Source: Paraburkholderia sp. (lineage in GTDB: Bacteria; Pseudomonadota; Gammaproteobacteria; Burkholderiales; Burkholderiaceae). Taken from it: 64,000 nt of DNA. The DNA lies in contig NZ_JAMXLH010000069.1 in NCBI RefSeq assembly GCF_024281035.1, positions 1-64,000 on the forward strand. Direction: 5' to 3'. The translations under genes and the position numbers were made by a program. Of this stretch, positions 56,934-64,000 are shown piece by piece (within the stretch, counting starts at the first letter, position 1; the number at the start of each line of letters is the position of its first letter). The notes under the pieces were generated by a model that saw nothing but the letters and a program-made list of their open reading frames with translations, ran no database searches and was not told the DNA's origin.

Positions 56934-57695
56934 TTAGACGGCTGCGGCGGGCACGCTCAATGCGAGGGCCGCAGCGGTGCCTTCGGCGAGTGGCTGCTGC
57001 TCGAAGCGCCCGCCGTGCGCCTCGGCCACGCGTTGGCATAGCGCCAGCACCCACGCCGCGCGCCCCGCCTCCAGCGGCTCGCGTGCCTGCGCGCGCGCAA
57101 ACGGCTCAAGCAGATGCGGCACGGCTTCGTCGGTCAACGCCTGCGGCGCGGCGGTCCACGTCACGTCGAACCCGGCCGCAGCGGCCGTCGCATTCACGTC
57201 GAGCGTCACGGCGGCGCCCTGCGCGCTCGCCTCCACCGCGAACATGAGCATCAGCCAGAGCGCTTGCGCGATCCGTTCGCGGTCGCCATCGAGCGTCGCG
57301 CCCGTCGGCGTGCCGCGCACGGTCAGCGTCACGGCGCGCGCATCGGCGAGCGCCACGCGCACGTCGTCCACCGCTTCGCCGATCAATGCGTCGAGCGCGA
57401 ACGGTGCACGCTCGACGTGTAATTTGCGCGTTTCGGCGCGCGTCTTGTCGACCAGCGTTTCGAGCAGTTGCACCTGCTGTTCGACGCCGGTGCGAATGCC
57501 GCCCAGCGCGCGCTGGGCAGCCGCATCCACGGTCTCGATCTTGCGTTCGAGCACGTAAGCCCAGCTATGGATTGCATTGAGCGGACTGCGCAGGTCGTGC
57601 GACACGCGCGACAGCACGTGATCGCGCATGAAGAGCGCGGTTTCCGCGCACAGCCGTGCGATGCGTTCGGAACGGGAATGGGGAGTCGGCGCCAT
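56934..57695 (-). CDS. Histidine-kinase-like protein with intact H-box and degenerate ATPase domain
   Basis: 253 residues without membrane segments or sensor domain. HisKA dimerisation domain is clear: RVSHDLRSPLNAIHSWAYVL with the phospho-accepting His near residue 33. The following ATPase-like region lacks the N-box Asn (QALWLMLMFAVEAS), the DxGxG G1 box and a GxGLGL G2 box (GRAAWVLALCQRVAEAHGGR is what remains), so ATP binding is doubtful. It may work as a phosphotransfer or adaptor protein, or be decaying. No response regulator gene is adjacent. Convergent with treY, 4 bp between stops. Confidence 0.75.
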   Translation of the reverse strand: MAPTPHSRSERIARLCAETALFMRDHVLSRVSHDLRSPLNAIHSWAYVLERKIETVDAAAQRALGGIRTGVEQQVQLLETLVDKTRAETRKLHVERAPFALDALIGEAVDDVRVALADARAVTLTVRGTPTGATLDGDRERIAQALWLMLMFAVEASAQGAAVTLDVNATAAAAGFDVTWTAAPQALTDEAVPHLLEPFARAQAREPLEAGRAAWVLALCQRVAEAHGGRFEQQPLAEGTAAALALSVPAAAV

Positions 57696-57896
57696 CAGTG
57701 TCCTCGTTTGCGCCCGTGGCGGGCATTAGTGGCTCGCATGCGGCGTGCCGCGCCGGTCCCGGATCGGCTTTTTTCTCGGCCTTTCATTATAAGCAGCCGC
57801 TCATGAGCAGCCTCACGACAAGGGCCGCCACACGTGCCTGTCAGCCGGGCAAACCGCCTACAATACCGGTTTTACCTTCCGAATCAGGAGTCTTAC

Positions 57897-58238
57897 ATGT
57901 CTATCGTGACCACCGCATCCGGCCTCAAGTACGAGGACGTGACCGAAGGCACCGGCGCCGAAGCGCGCGCGGGCCAGACCGTCAGCGTGCACTACACCGG
58001 CTGGCTGACGGACGGCCAGAAGTTCGATTCGAGCAAGGACCGCAATGATCCGTTCGCCTTCGTGCTGGGCGGCGGCATGGTCATCAAGGGCTGGGACGAA
58101 GGCGTGCAGGGTATGAAGGTCGGCGGCGTGCGCCGTCTGACGATTCCGCCGCAACTCGGCTACGGCGTGCGCGGCGCGGGCGGTGTGATTCCCCCGAACG
58201 CCACGCTCGTGTTCGAAGTGGAACTGCTCGGCGTTTAA
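57897..58238 (+). CDS. FKBP-type peptidyl-prolyl cis-trans isomerase
   Basis: A 113-residue single FKBP domain: SGLKYEDVTEGTGAEARAGQ, VHYTGWLTDGQKFDSSKD, FAFVLGGGMVIKGWDEGVQG, GVRRLTIPPQLGYG and IPPNATLVFEVELL, with the aromatic pocket residues conserved. No signal peptide, so cytosolic. AGGAG at 57886-57890 supports ATG 57897 rather than the longer frame from 57834. A TACAAT at 57859-57864 may be its -10 box, with a weak -35. Probably monocistronic or with the AraC gene downstream. Confidence 0.95.
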   Translation: MSIVTTASGLKYEDVTEGTGAEARAGQTVSVHYTGWLTDGQKFDSSKDRNDPFAFVLGGGMVIKGWDEGVQGMKVGGVRRLTIPPQLGYGVRGAGGVIPPNATLVFEVELLGV

Positions 58239-58276
58239 TACGTCGCGCGCTCGCCCTTCTCACCCTCGTCGCCGCC

Positions 58277-59128
58277 GTGAATCCCCACCACCACACGCCG
58301 GTCACCGCGCCTGGCGTCGCATTGCGCCGCTATAGCGCGGCCGAAGCGACCGATCTGCACGATTTTCACCAGATCGTGCTCGGGCTCGACGGTGCGATGG
58401 AGATGACCGTCGACGGCGTGGGCGAGCGCATCGACTGCAGTTCCGCCTGGCTGATTCCAGCCGGCGCGCAGCACGACTACGCGGGAATCGGCGAAAACTG
58501 CCAACTGGTGCTCGATCTGCCCGCCGCGTCGCTCGCCGTGCCCGAACGGCTCTTCAGAGCGGCACGCGCGGTGCGCATCGATCCGGCGCTCACGCAGCTC
58601 GTGCAGCAGATCGCGCAGCACGTCGTCCTGGCTGTGCCGCCGCACGTCAGCGCCGATTCCGCCGATCCCACCGATCCCGCCGATTCATACGCAAGACGAT
58701 TTCACTGGGACGCGTCGGCGCGGCTGTGCGCTGCCGTCATCGCGCAAACCGGCATTGAGGGCGGCGCGGCCTTCGAAGCGGCAGCCGGTCTCGACTACGC
58801 GCGCATCGACCGCTGGCTGCGCGCACATCTCGCGGAACCGCTGCGCATTGCCGACCTGGCCGCGCATTGCGGCTTCGGCATGCGGCGCTTCCATCAGCTT
58901 TTTATCGAGGCTTTCGGCGAAACGCCGCATCGCTATCTGCAGCGGTTGCGCCTCGACACCGCCCTGACGCTGCTTGCCGATCCGCGCCGCACGCTCATCG
59001 ACGTCGCGCTCGAAGTGGGCTTCGGCGACCAGAGCGCGTTCACCCATGCGTTCACGCGCCGTTTCGGCCTCGCACCGGGGCAATGGCGGGCGTTGCCGCC
59101 ACGGGCGGGCGCCCGTGAGCGCCCGTGA
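58277..59128 (+). CDS. AraC-family transcriptional regulator
   Basis: 283 residues. An N-terminal cupin-like sensing region (DFHQIVLGLDGAMEMTVDGV) and a C-terminal double HTH of AraC type (PLRIADLAAHCGFGMRRFHQ, then LIDVALEVGFGDQSAFTHAF and RRFGLAPGQWRALP). The GTG at 58277 is taken as start; MNPHHHTPVTAPGV is then the N-terminus, and no clear ribosome site resolves it. Its target is unknown; adjacent genes are FKBP upstream and the MOSC gene on the opposite strand. Confidence 0.87.
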   Translation: MNPHHHTPVTAPGVALRRYSAAEATDLHDFHQIVLGLDGAMEMTVDGVGERIDCSSAWLIPAGAQHDYAGIGENCQLVLDLPAASLAVPERLFRAARAVRIDPALTQLVQQIAQHVVLAVPPHVSADSADPTDPADSYARRFHWDASARLCAAVIAQTGIEGGAAFEAAAGLDYARIDRWLRAHLAEPLRIADLAAHCGFGMRRFHQLFIEAFGETPHRYLQRLRLDTALTLLADPRRTLIDVALEVGFGDQSAFTHAFTRRFGLAPGQWRALPPRAGARERP

Positions 59129-59150
59129 GCGCGCTCCTCCTTACTCACCG

Positions 59151-60008
59151 TTACTCGTCGAATCGCCACTCCCACTGCGCCTGCGCACCCACGGCCACGC
59201 GTTTGCCCGCTCCGGCCACGATCATCGCGTTCTGGCCGAACGCAAGGCCGCCGTCCACGCGCGGGTTCGCGCGATACACCGCCAGCGTGTCGAGCGGCTC
59301 GGCGGGCCATTGCGGGTCGCGCTCGCCCGTAAGCTGGTCGATCGTCGTGATCGGACAACGCGCGCACGGCTTCGCGAAGCGCAGCACCACATCGCCGTCG
59401 ATCTCCATCGTGTCGATGAAGTCCTCGTCGAACGCGCCCTCGCCGTCCACGACGATGTTCGGACGAAAGCGGCTCATCGGCACGGGCTGCGCGCCCTTCG
59501 CAACGAGCCGCGCGTTGAGATCCGCGAGCGACGCCTCGCTCGTCACGAGCAGCGGGAAGGCGTCCGGGAACCGCACCGGCACGTCCTCGTCATTCGTCCA
59601 CTTGCGGCTCGCAAGACGCGTGACGTCTTGCGCGAATCGCACAAGCCGCAACGGCACGCCCACGGCCTTCGTGAACCACTGCGCCGCTTCATCGCCTTCG
59701 TCGAGCGCCTCGACCGTATCGCTCCAGACCGTCGCGCTCACGCGGCGCGCTTCGGCCGGCGCCTCGAAAGGCAGCAGCAACGAAGACGCCATGCCGTCCC
59801 TCGAAAGCCGCACGCCTTCCTCGACGAACGCGGGCACGATGCGCGCCAACGCTGCGTATTCGCGCTGCGAGACGAAGCGTCCCGTCTCGTCGACGGCCAT
59901 CCAGTGGCGGTCCCACTTCAGCCCTTTGGCTTCGAGCTGCGCGTGATCGAGCGCGATAGCGCCGCATGACTTGACGGGGTAGACGAACAACGCGCGAATA
60001 ACTGGCAT
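59151..60008 (-). CDS. MOSC-domain protein with N-terminal beta-barrel
   Basis: 285 residues. N-terminal MOSC_N domain (ALFVYPVKSCGAIALDHAQL) and C-terminal MOSC domain with the conserved cysteine in RFAKPCARCPITTID. Eukaryotic mARC and bacterial YcbX-type proteins share this architecture and use molybdenum cofactor to reduce N-hydroxylated substrates; the function here is inferred. ATG 60008 (MPVIRALFVYPVKS) is preferred over a longer frame with unrelated leader. Located 61 bp downstream of metZ on the same strand, so possibly co-transcribed. Confidence 0.88.
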   Translation of the reverse strand: MPVIRALFVYPVKSCGAIALDHAQLEAKGLKWDRHWMAVDETGRFVSQREYAALARIVPAFVEEGVRLSRDGMASSLLLPFEAPAEARRVSATVWSDTVEALDEGDEAAQWFTKAVGVPLRLVRFAQDVTRLASRKWTNDEDVPVRFPDAFPLLVTSEASLADLNARLVAKGAQPVPMSRFRPNIVVDGEGAFDEDFIDTMEIDGDVVLRFAKPCARCPITTIDQLTGERDPQWPAEPLDTLAVYRANPRVDGGLAFGQNAMIVAGAGKRVAVGAQAQWEWRFDE

Positions 60009-60069
60009 GGCAATCGACCTCTGCGATGATGAAATGGAACTAAACCGGACGAAGCGATAAAGAAGCCGC

Positions 60070-61284
60070 TCAGGCCGCCGCGTCGAGCCCGCGTGCGAGA
60101 TCGTTGCGGATGTCCTGCGCGTTTTCGAGCCCGACGGCAAGCCGGATCAGGCCTTCGGTGATGCCCGCCGCCTCGCGTGCTTCCGGCGCGATCCGGCCAT
60201 GCGTGGTCGTCGCAGGGTGCGTGATCGTCGTGCGCGTATCGCCGAGATTGCCCGTGATCGAGCACACCTTCGTGTTGTCGATCACGCGCCAGGCGTTCGC
60301 GCGCTGCTGCTCGGGCGTGTCGCCCTTCAGCTCGAACGAGACGATCGCACCGCCCAATTTCTGCTGCCGCATGGCAAGCGCATGCTGCGGATGCGACGGG
60401 AGGCCCGGATAGAACACGCGTTTGACAGCCGGATGCGCTTCGAGCCAGCTCGCGATTTCGAGCGCGTTGGCCGACTGCTTCTCGACGCGCAAGGACAGCG
60501 TCTCCATGCCCTTGAGCAGCACCCACGCGTTGAACGCGGAGAGCGTCGGGCCCGCGCTGCGCACGAACGGGAACACCTTCTCCATGATGAATTGCCGCGA
60601 GCCCACGAGCGCGCCGCCGAGCACGCGGCCCTGGCCGTCGAGGAACTTGGTGGCCGAGTGCATCACGACATCGGCGCCGAGCTTGAGCGGCTGCTGCAGC
60701 GCCGGGCTGCAAAAACAGTTGTCGACGACGAACAGCGCGTTCGCGGCCTTCGCAATCTTGCTGATCGCTTCGATGTCGGCCACTTCGGTCAGCGGATTCG
60801 AGGGCGTTTCGAGGAAGAACATCTTCGTCTCGGGGCGCACGGCGTTCTGCCACGCGTCGAGATCGGCGGGATCGACAAACGTGGTCGTGATGCCGAACTT
60901 GCCGAAGATCTGCGAGAACATGCCGATGGTCGAACCGAAGATGCTTTGCGAGCTGACGATGTGATCGCCCGCCTGCAGCGCCGCCATCACGACCGAGAGA
61001 ATCGCCGACATGCCCGACGCCGTCGCCATGCACGCCTCGCCGCCTTCGAGCGCGGCGAGCCGGTCCTGGAACATCGTCACGGTCGGGTTCGTGAAGCGCG
61101 AATACGTGTAGCTGGTTTCGGCGGTCTTGAAGCGCTCGGCGGCTTCGCCAGCGCTCGAAAAGCAGAAGCTCGACGTGAGGTAGAGCGCTTCCGAATGTTC
61201 GTTGAACTCGCTGCGCAGCGTACCCGAGCGCACGGCGAGGGTGTCGAAGTTAAAGGTATCGTCCATGTTCGTGTTGTTTCCCAT
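60070..61284 (-). CDS. metZ: O-succinylhomoserine sulfhydrylase
   Basis: PLP enzyme of the Cys/Met metabolism family making homocysteine directly from O-succinylhomoserine and sulfide. 404 residues; TSYTYSRFTNPTVTMFQDRL, GEACMATASGMSAILSV, PLP-binding lysine in VMHSATKFLDGQGRVLGG, and the C-terminal SITGNLGDTRTTITHPATTT are characteristic. Gene order cvpA-purF-metZ is the usual beta/gamma-proteobacterial arrangement and supports MetZ rather than MetB or MetY. The start at 61284 is preferred, with purine-rich GAGGAT upstream; a further ATG lies six codons inside. Confidence 0.92.
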   Translation of the reverse strand: MGNNTNMDDTFNFDTLAVRSGTLRSEFNEHSEALYLTSSFCFSSAGEAAERFKTAETSYTYSRFTNPTVTMFQDRLAALEGGEACMATASGMSAILSVVMAALQAGDHIVSSQSIFGSTIGMFSQIFGKFGITTTFVDPADLDAWQNAVRPETKMFFLETPSNPLTEVADIEAISKIAKAANALFVVDNCFCSPALQQPLKLGADVVMHSATKFLDGQGRVLGGALVGSRQFIMEKVFPFVRSAGPTLSAFNAWVLLKGMETLSLRVEKQSANALEIASWLEAHPAVKRVFYPGLPSHPQHALAMRQQKLGGAIVSFELKGDTPEQQRANAWRVIDNTKVCSITGNLGDTRTTITHPATTTHGRIAPEAREAAGITEGLIRLAVGLENAQDIRNDLARGLDAAA

Positions 61285-61373
61285 TCGAAGATCCTCGGGC
61301 TGTGAGCGGCTGTTCACCCGCGCTTTTTGCCCGCGCTGTTTACCTGAATAACTGTCGCTAAACCATCGGGCGC

Positions 61374-61409
61374 AAAAAAGCCCGCTTTGCGTCGGCAGAA
61401 GCGGGCTTT
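61374..61409 (-). terminator. Rho-independent terminator of purF
   Basis: On the minus strand AAAGCCCGCTT and AAGCGGGCTTT (complements of 61399-61409 and 61377-61387) form an 11-bp stem with an 11-base loop followed by six T (61374-61379). It lies between the purF stop and the metZ start, so metZ has its own promoter or receives read-through. Confidence 0.9.
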
Positions 61410-61587
61410 CGGGTAGTCGGGGCAGCAGCGAGGCGTTTCGAATTCAGACTTCCGGTTCGACGCCTTTCGCTTTAGCTGTTTCGGGTTGCCCCGCGTCCGC
61501 AAGCTGAGATCAAATCGACGCAGGCGCCTATGCTAACACGCGAATGCGCACAGCACACGCGCCTGCTCTCATGCATCAGCTCGCGCG

Positions 61588-63135
61588 TCAATCCACCGAG
61601 AGTTGCAGATGCAGTTGCGTGCGCGTCGTGCCGCCGTCCATCGCATCGCTCGCCGCATCGCGGTCCGATTGCGCCTGCGGCGCATTACGTGCCGCTTCGA
61701 TGTTGTCGAGGTACGCACTCGTGACGTCGCCGGTGATGTAATCGCCGTCGAAGCACGAAGCCTCGAAGCCCTTGATCTCCGGATTGATGTCGCGCACTGC
61801 CTGCTTGAGCGCGTCGACGTCCTGATACACGAGGTGATCCGCGCCGATGATGCGCGCCACTTCTTCATCCGTGCGGCCGTGCGCGACGAGTTCGCCGCGC
61901 GTGGGCATGTCGATGCCGTACACGTTCGGATACTTCACGGGCGGCGCCGCCGAAGCGAAGATCACCTGGGTCGCGCCCGCGTCGCGCGCCATCTGCACGA
62001 TTTCGTGCGAGGTGGTGCCGCGCACGATCGAGTCGTCGACGATCAGCACGTTCTTGCCCTTGAACTCGATACCCATGGCATTGAGCTTCTGGCGCACCGA
62101 CTTCTTGCGCACCGCCTGGCCCGGCATGATGAAGGTGCGGCCCACGTAGCGGTTCTTGAAGAAACCTTCGCGATATTCCACGCCGAGTTTCGCCGCCACC
62201 TGCATCGCCGCGGGACGCGACGAATCGGGAATCGGCATCACGACGTCGATCTTCACATCGGGCAGTACGCGCTGGATCTTCTCGGCGAGATAGTCGCCCA
62301 TGCGCAGACGCGCGTTGTAGACCGGCACGCCGTCGAGCACGGAGTCTGGACGCGCGAGATAGACCAGTTCGAAGATGCAGGGATTGAGGCTCGGCGCCGT
62401 CGCGCATTGCTGCGCGTGGAAGTTGCCTTCGAAGTCGATGAACACCGCTTCGCCCGGCGCCACGTCGCGCACGAATTCGAAGCCGATGCCTTCGAGCGCG
62501 ACCGATTCCGAGGCCACCATCCATTCCGTGCCCTCGGACGTTTCGCGCTTGCCGACGCACAGCGGGCGGATGCCGAACGGGTCGCGGAACGCGAGCAGAC
62601 CGTAACCGGCGATCAGCGAAACGATCGCGTACGAGCCGCGCACGCGCCGGTGCACGCCCGAGACGGCCTTGAAGAGCGCGGTGGGATCGAGTTCGAGGCC
62701 GGAGCTGGCCGTCTGCAGCTCGTGCGCGAGCACGTTGAGCAGCACTTCGGTATCGGAATTGGTGTTGATGTGCCGGCGATCGACGCGGAACATCTCTTCC
62801 TTGAGCTGCTGCCAGTTCGTGAGGTTGCCGTTGTGCGCGAGGATGATGCCGAACGGCGCGTTCACGTAGAACGGCTGGGCCTCCTCTTCACTCGTCGCCG
62901 AACCGGCGGTCGGGTAGCGCACCTGGCCGATGCCGGTGGTGCCCGGGAGGCTACGCATGTTGCGCGTGCGGAACACGTCGCGCACCATGCCGTTGGCCTT
63001 GTGCATATGGAACCGGGTGCCGTTCGCGGTGGCAATGCCGGCCGCGTCCTGACCGCGGTGCTGCAGGAGCAGCAGCGCGTCATAGAGGAGCTGGTTGACG
63101 GGAGAGCGGGAAACTACGCCTACGATGCCGCACAT
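61588..63135 (-). CDS. purF: Amidophosphoribosyltransferase
   Basis: First committed step of purine biosynthesis: PRPP plus glutamine to phosphoribosylamine. 515 residues. The N-terminal nucleophile Cys2 (MCGIVGVVSRS) shows the glutaminase domain, and VLIVDDSIVRGTTSHEIVQM is the PRPP-binding motif of the phosphoribosyltransferase domain. GNLTNWQQLKEE, RHINTNSDTEVLLN and KNRYVGRTFI also match. No propeptide precedes Cys2. Located downstream of cvpA in the classical cvpA-purF arrangement. Confidence 0.97.
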   Translation of the reverse strand: MCGIVGVVSRSPVNQLLYDALLLLQHRGQDAAGIATANGTRFHMHKANGMVRDVFRTRNMRSLPGTTGIGQVRYPTAGSATSEEEAQPFYVNAPFGIILAHNGNLTNWQQLKEEMFRVDRRHINTNSDTEVLLNVLAHELQTASSGLELDPTALFKAVSGVHRRVRGSYAIVSLIAGYGLLAFRDPFGIRPLCVGKRETSEGTEWMVASESVALEGIGFEFVRDVAPGEAVFIDFEGNFHAQQCATAPSLNPCIFELVYLARPDSVLDGVPVYNARLRMGDYLAEKIQRVLPDVKIDVVMPIPDSSRPAAMQVAAKLGVEYREGFFKNRYVGRTFIMPGQAVRKKSVRQKLNAMGIEFKGKNVLIVDDSIVRGTTSHEIVQMARDAGATQVIFASAAPPVKYPNVYGIDMPTRGELVAHGRTDEEVARIIGADHLVYQDVDALKQAVRDINPEIKGFEASCFDGDYITGDVTSAYLDNIEAARNAPQAQSDRDAASDAMDGGTTRTQLHLQLSVD

Positions 63136-63246
63136 GGCAGGTCCTTCAAAAAAGCGAAATCGGTAGCGGGGGACGGTCGGAGCCGGTCCTGCGCCGCGTG
63201 GGTGCAGTGCTGCCGCACCGCGCCGCCAGCGTCATGTCACGTCACG

Positions 63247-63741
63247 TCAGACGTGAACGTAGTGAGCGAGCGTTTTGGGCAACAGCGGCTTCAGTTCGCG
63301 CACACCCTGCTCGGCATAGCGCCGCAGCAGCGCATCGCGCCAGAAGTCCTGCTGGGGCAGCTCGGTCAGTCCGCCAAGGACGACGAGAATCAGCACCAGC
63401 ACGACGCCTCGCACGAGGCCGAACATCAATCCGAGCGACCGGTCCACGCCGGACAGTCCGGTCACCTGCACCAACCGTCCCAGCAACGCGTTCACCACAC
63501 CGGCTGCGAACACGACTGCGATCACGATCAGCGCGAAAGCGATCAGCCACTGCGTGACGGCGCCGCCCGGCCAGTGCGCCGGCATCCACGGCACCACGTG
63601 TTCCACGTAGCGGCACGCCACGAGAAACGCCACGATCCAGCCGATCAAACCAAAAATCTCGCCGATGAAGCCGCGCCACGCGCCGCGCAGCGCCGACACG
63701 CCAATCACCGCCATTACAGCGTAGTCGAATGCGGTGAACAT
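63247..63741 (-). CDS. cvpA: CvpA family membrane protein
   Basis: 164 residues with four hydrophobic segments (YAVMAVIGVSALRGAWRGFI, GEIFGLIGWIVAFLVACRYV and further) and the CvpA family pattern, then LGLMFGLVRGVVLVLILVVL. Required for colicin V production in E. coli and for membrane/stress homeostasis in various bacteria; the molecular role is unsettled. Directly upstream of purF on the same strand with 111 bp between, and downstream of the SPOR protein gene by 7 bp, so operon-like. Confidence 0.94.
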   Translation of the reverse strand: MFTAFDYAVMAVIGVSALRGAWRGFIGEIFGLIGWIVAFLVACRYVEHVVPWMPAHWPGGAVTQWLIAFALIVIAVVFAAGVVNALLGRLVQVTGLSGVDRSLGLMFGLVRGVVLVLILVVLGGLTELPQQDFWRDALLRRYAEQGVRELKPLLPKTLAHYVHV

Positions 63742-63748
63742 CGGCCTG

Positions 63749-64000
63749 TTATTCCGCCGCCCCGTTCGTGCCCGCCATCAGCCCCGCGCCGCGCACCTTC
63801 GCGATTGCTTCGAGGGCCGCCGCGCGGTCCGGGAACGGCCCCGCGCGCAGCAGCGTGCGCATCGAGCCATCGGCTTGCTTGCGCTGTTCCATATATGCGG
63901 GTACACCCGCGGCTTTCAACTTCGTTACCCAGTTGCGTGCCGTCGTCTCGCTCGGGAATGCGCCGAGCTGCACCGCGAAGCGCGCTCCGGGGGGCGCGGC
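63749..64000 (-). CDS. SPOR-domain protein, C-terminal part (gene runs off the window)
   Basis: 84 C-terminal residues visible. The SPOR fold is shown by ARFAVQLGAFPSETTARNWV, KAAGVPAYMEQRK, and TLLRAGPFPDRAAALEAIAK, which binds denuded glycan strands at the division septum. Beta-proteobacterial SPOR proteins (DedD-like) precede cvpA and purF in this order, in agreement with the context. The N-terminal membrane anchor and linker are outside. The stop lies 7 bp before cvpA. Confidence 0.92.
   Translation of the reverse strand, partial: AAPPGARFAVQLGAFPSETTARNWVTKLKAAGVPAYMEQRKQADGSMRTLLRAGPFPDRAAALEAIAKVRGAGLMAGTNGAAE

Noticed and set aside
57834..57896. Longer N-terminus for the FKBP isomerase
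   Set aside because: AGGAG at 57886-57890 sits inside this extension and positions ATG 57897 as start; the FKBP domain begins there.
61285..61587. SAM riboswitch upstream of metZ
   Set aside because: Only the purF terminator hairpin and a short leader were found; no SAM-II or other known core sequence could be matched by eye.

Overview
The window looks like a chromosomal segment of a high-GC beta-proteobacterium of the Burkholderia/Paraburkholderia/Caballeronia group. The evidence is the strongly GC-biased third codon positions, the gene order (dxs-ispA-xseB at one end, SPOR protein-cvpA-purF-metZ at the other), a BPSS1780-type membrane protein directly after thrB, a split chromate transporter, and a glgE/treS/glgB/glgX/treZ/malQ/treY cluster. 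The genus call is inference from family knowledge; no database was searched.

Layout. 1-11.9 kb is core and housekeeping: partial dxs, ispA and xseB (isoprenoid precursors and exonuclease VII), a Rieske oxygenase, a rhodanese-type sulfurtransferase, a Tat-exported dienelactone hydrolase-like protein, a type II NADH dehydrogenase, polA, a LOG-family nucleotide hydrolase divergent from polA, and two overlapping half-size chromate transporter genes. 11.9-19.7 kb is a decayed prophage island. Almost every gene in it is broken: antirepressor, tail fibre, outer-membrane protein, HNH-like protein and lipase-like protein carry nonsense codons and frameshifts that can be followed base by base. A few short ORFs, a lipoprotein and an AT-rich GT-C-like membrane protein remain open. 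No integrase, tRNA or att site was seen.

19.7-38 kb returns to chromosome-type genes: AMP nucleosidase, a DUF2782 protein, homoserine kinase and a BPSS1780 membrane protein, small membrane/DUF3563 proteins, a PHB-depolymerase-like esterase, a PAP2 phosphatase, ModE, a CHAD protein, a DUF465 protein, a His-rich exported protein, a Xre/RES toxin-antitoxin pair, a metallophosphatase, a three-subunit FAD/Fe-S/cytochrome c sugar (or alcohol) dehydrogenase, and a DUF1345 protein.

38.2-56.9 kb is the functional centrepiece: seven co-directional genes, mostly overlapping by 4-8 bp, for alpha-glucan and trehalose interconversion. GlgE (fused to an extra GH13-like domain), TreS fused to maltokinase, and GlgB form the trehalose -> maltose -> maltose-1-phosphate -> branched glucan route. 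GlgX, MalQ, TreY and TreZ debranch and remodel glucan and return it to trehalose. No ADP-glucose genes (glgC/glgA) or phosphorylase lie in the cluster, so as encoded it is a closed trehalose/glucan loop. 56.9-64 kb holds a histidine-kinase-like protein with a degenerate ATPase half, an FKBP isomerase, an AraC regulator, a MOSC protein, metZ, purF, cvpA and a partial SPOR-domain gene.

The most unusual points are: polA and the LOG gene with start codons one base apart; a 16-bp tandem duplication that exactly explains one pseudogene frameshift; a 13-bp x 8 tandem array that starts on a stop codon; a 15-bp minisatellite inside malQ; the duplicated, apparently inactivated GH13 half of GlgE; and the degenerate kinase beside the trehalose operon.
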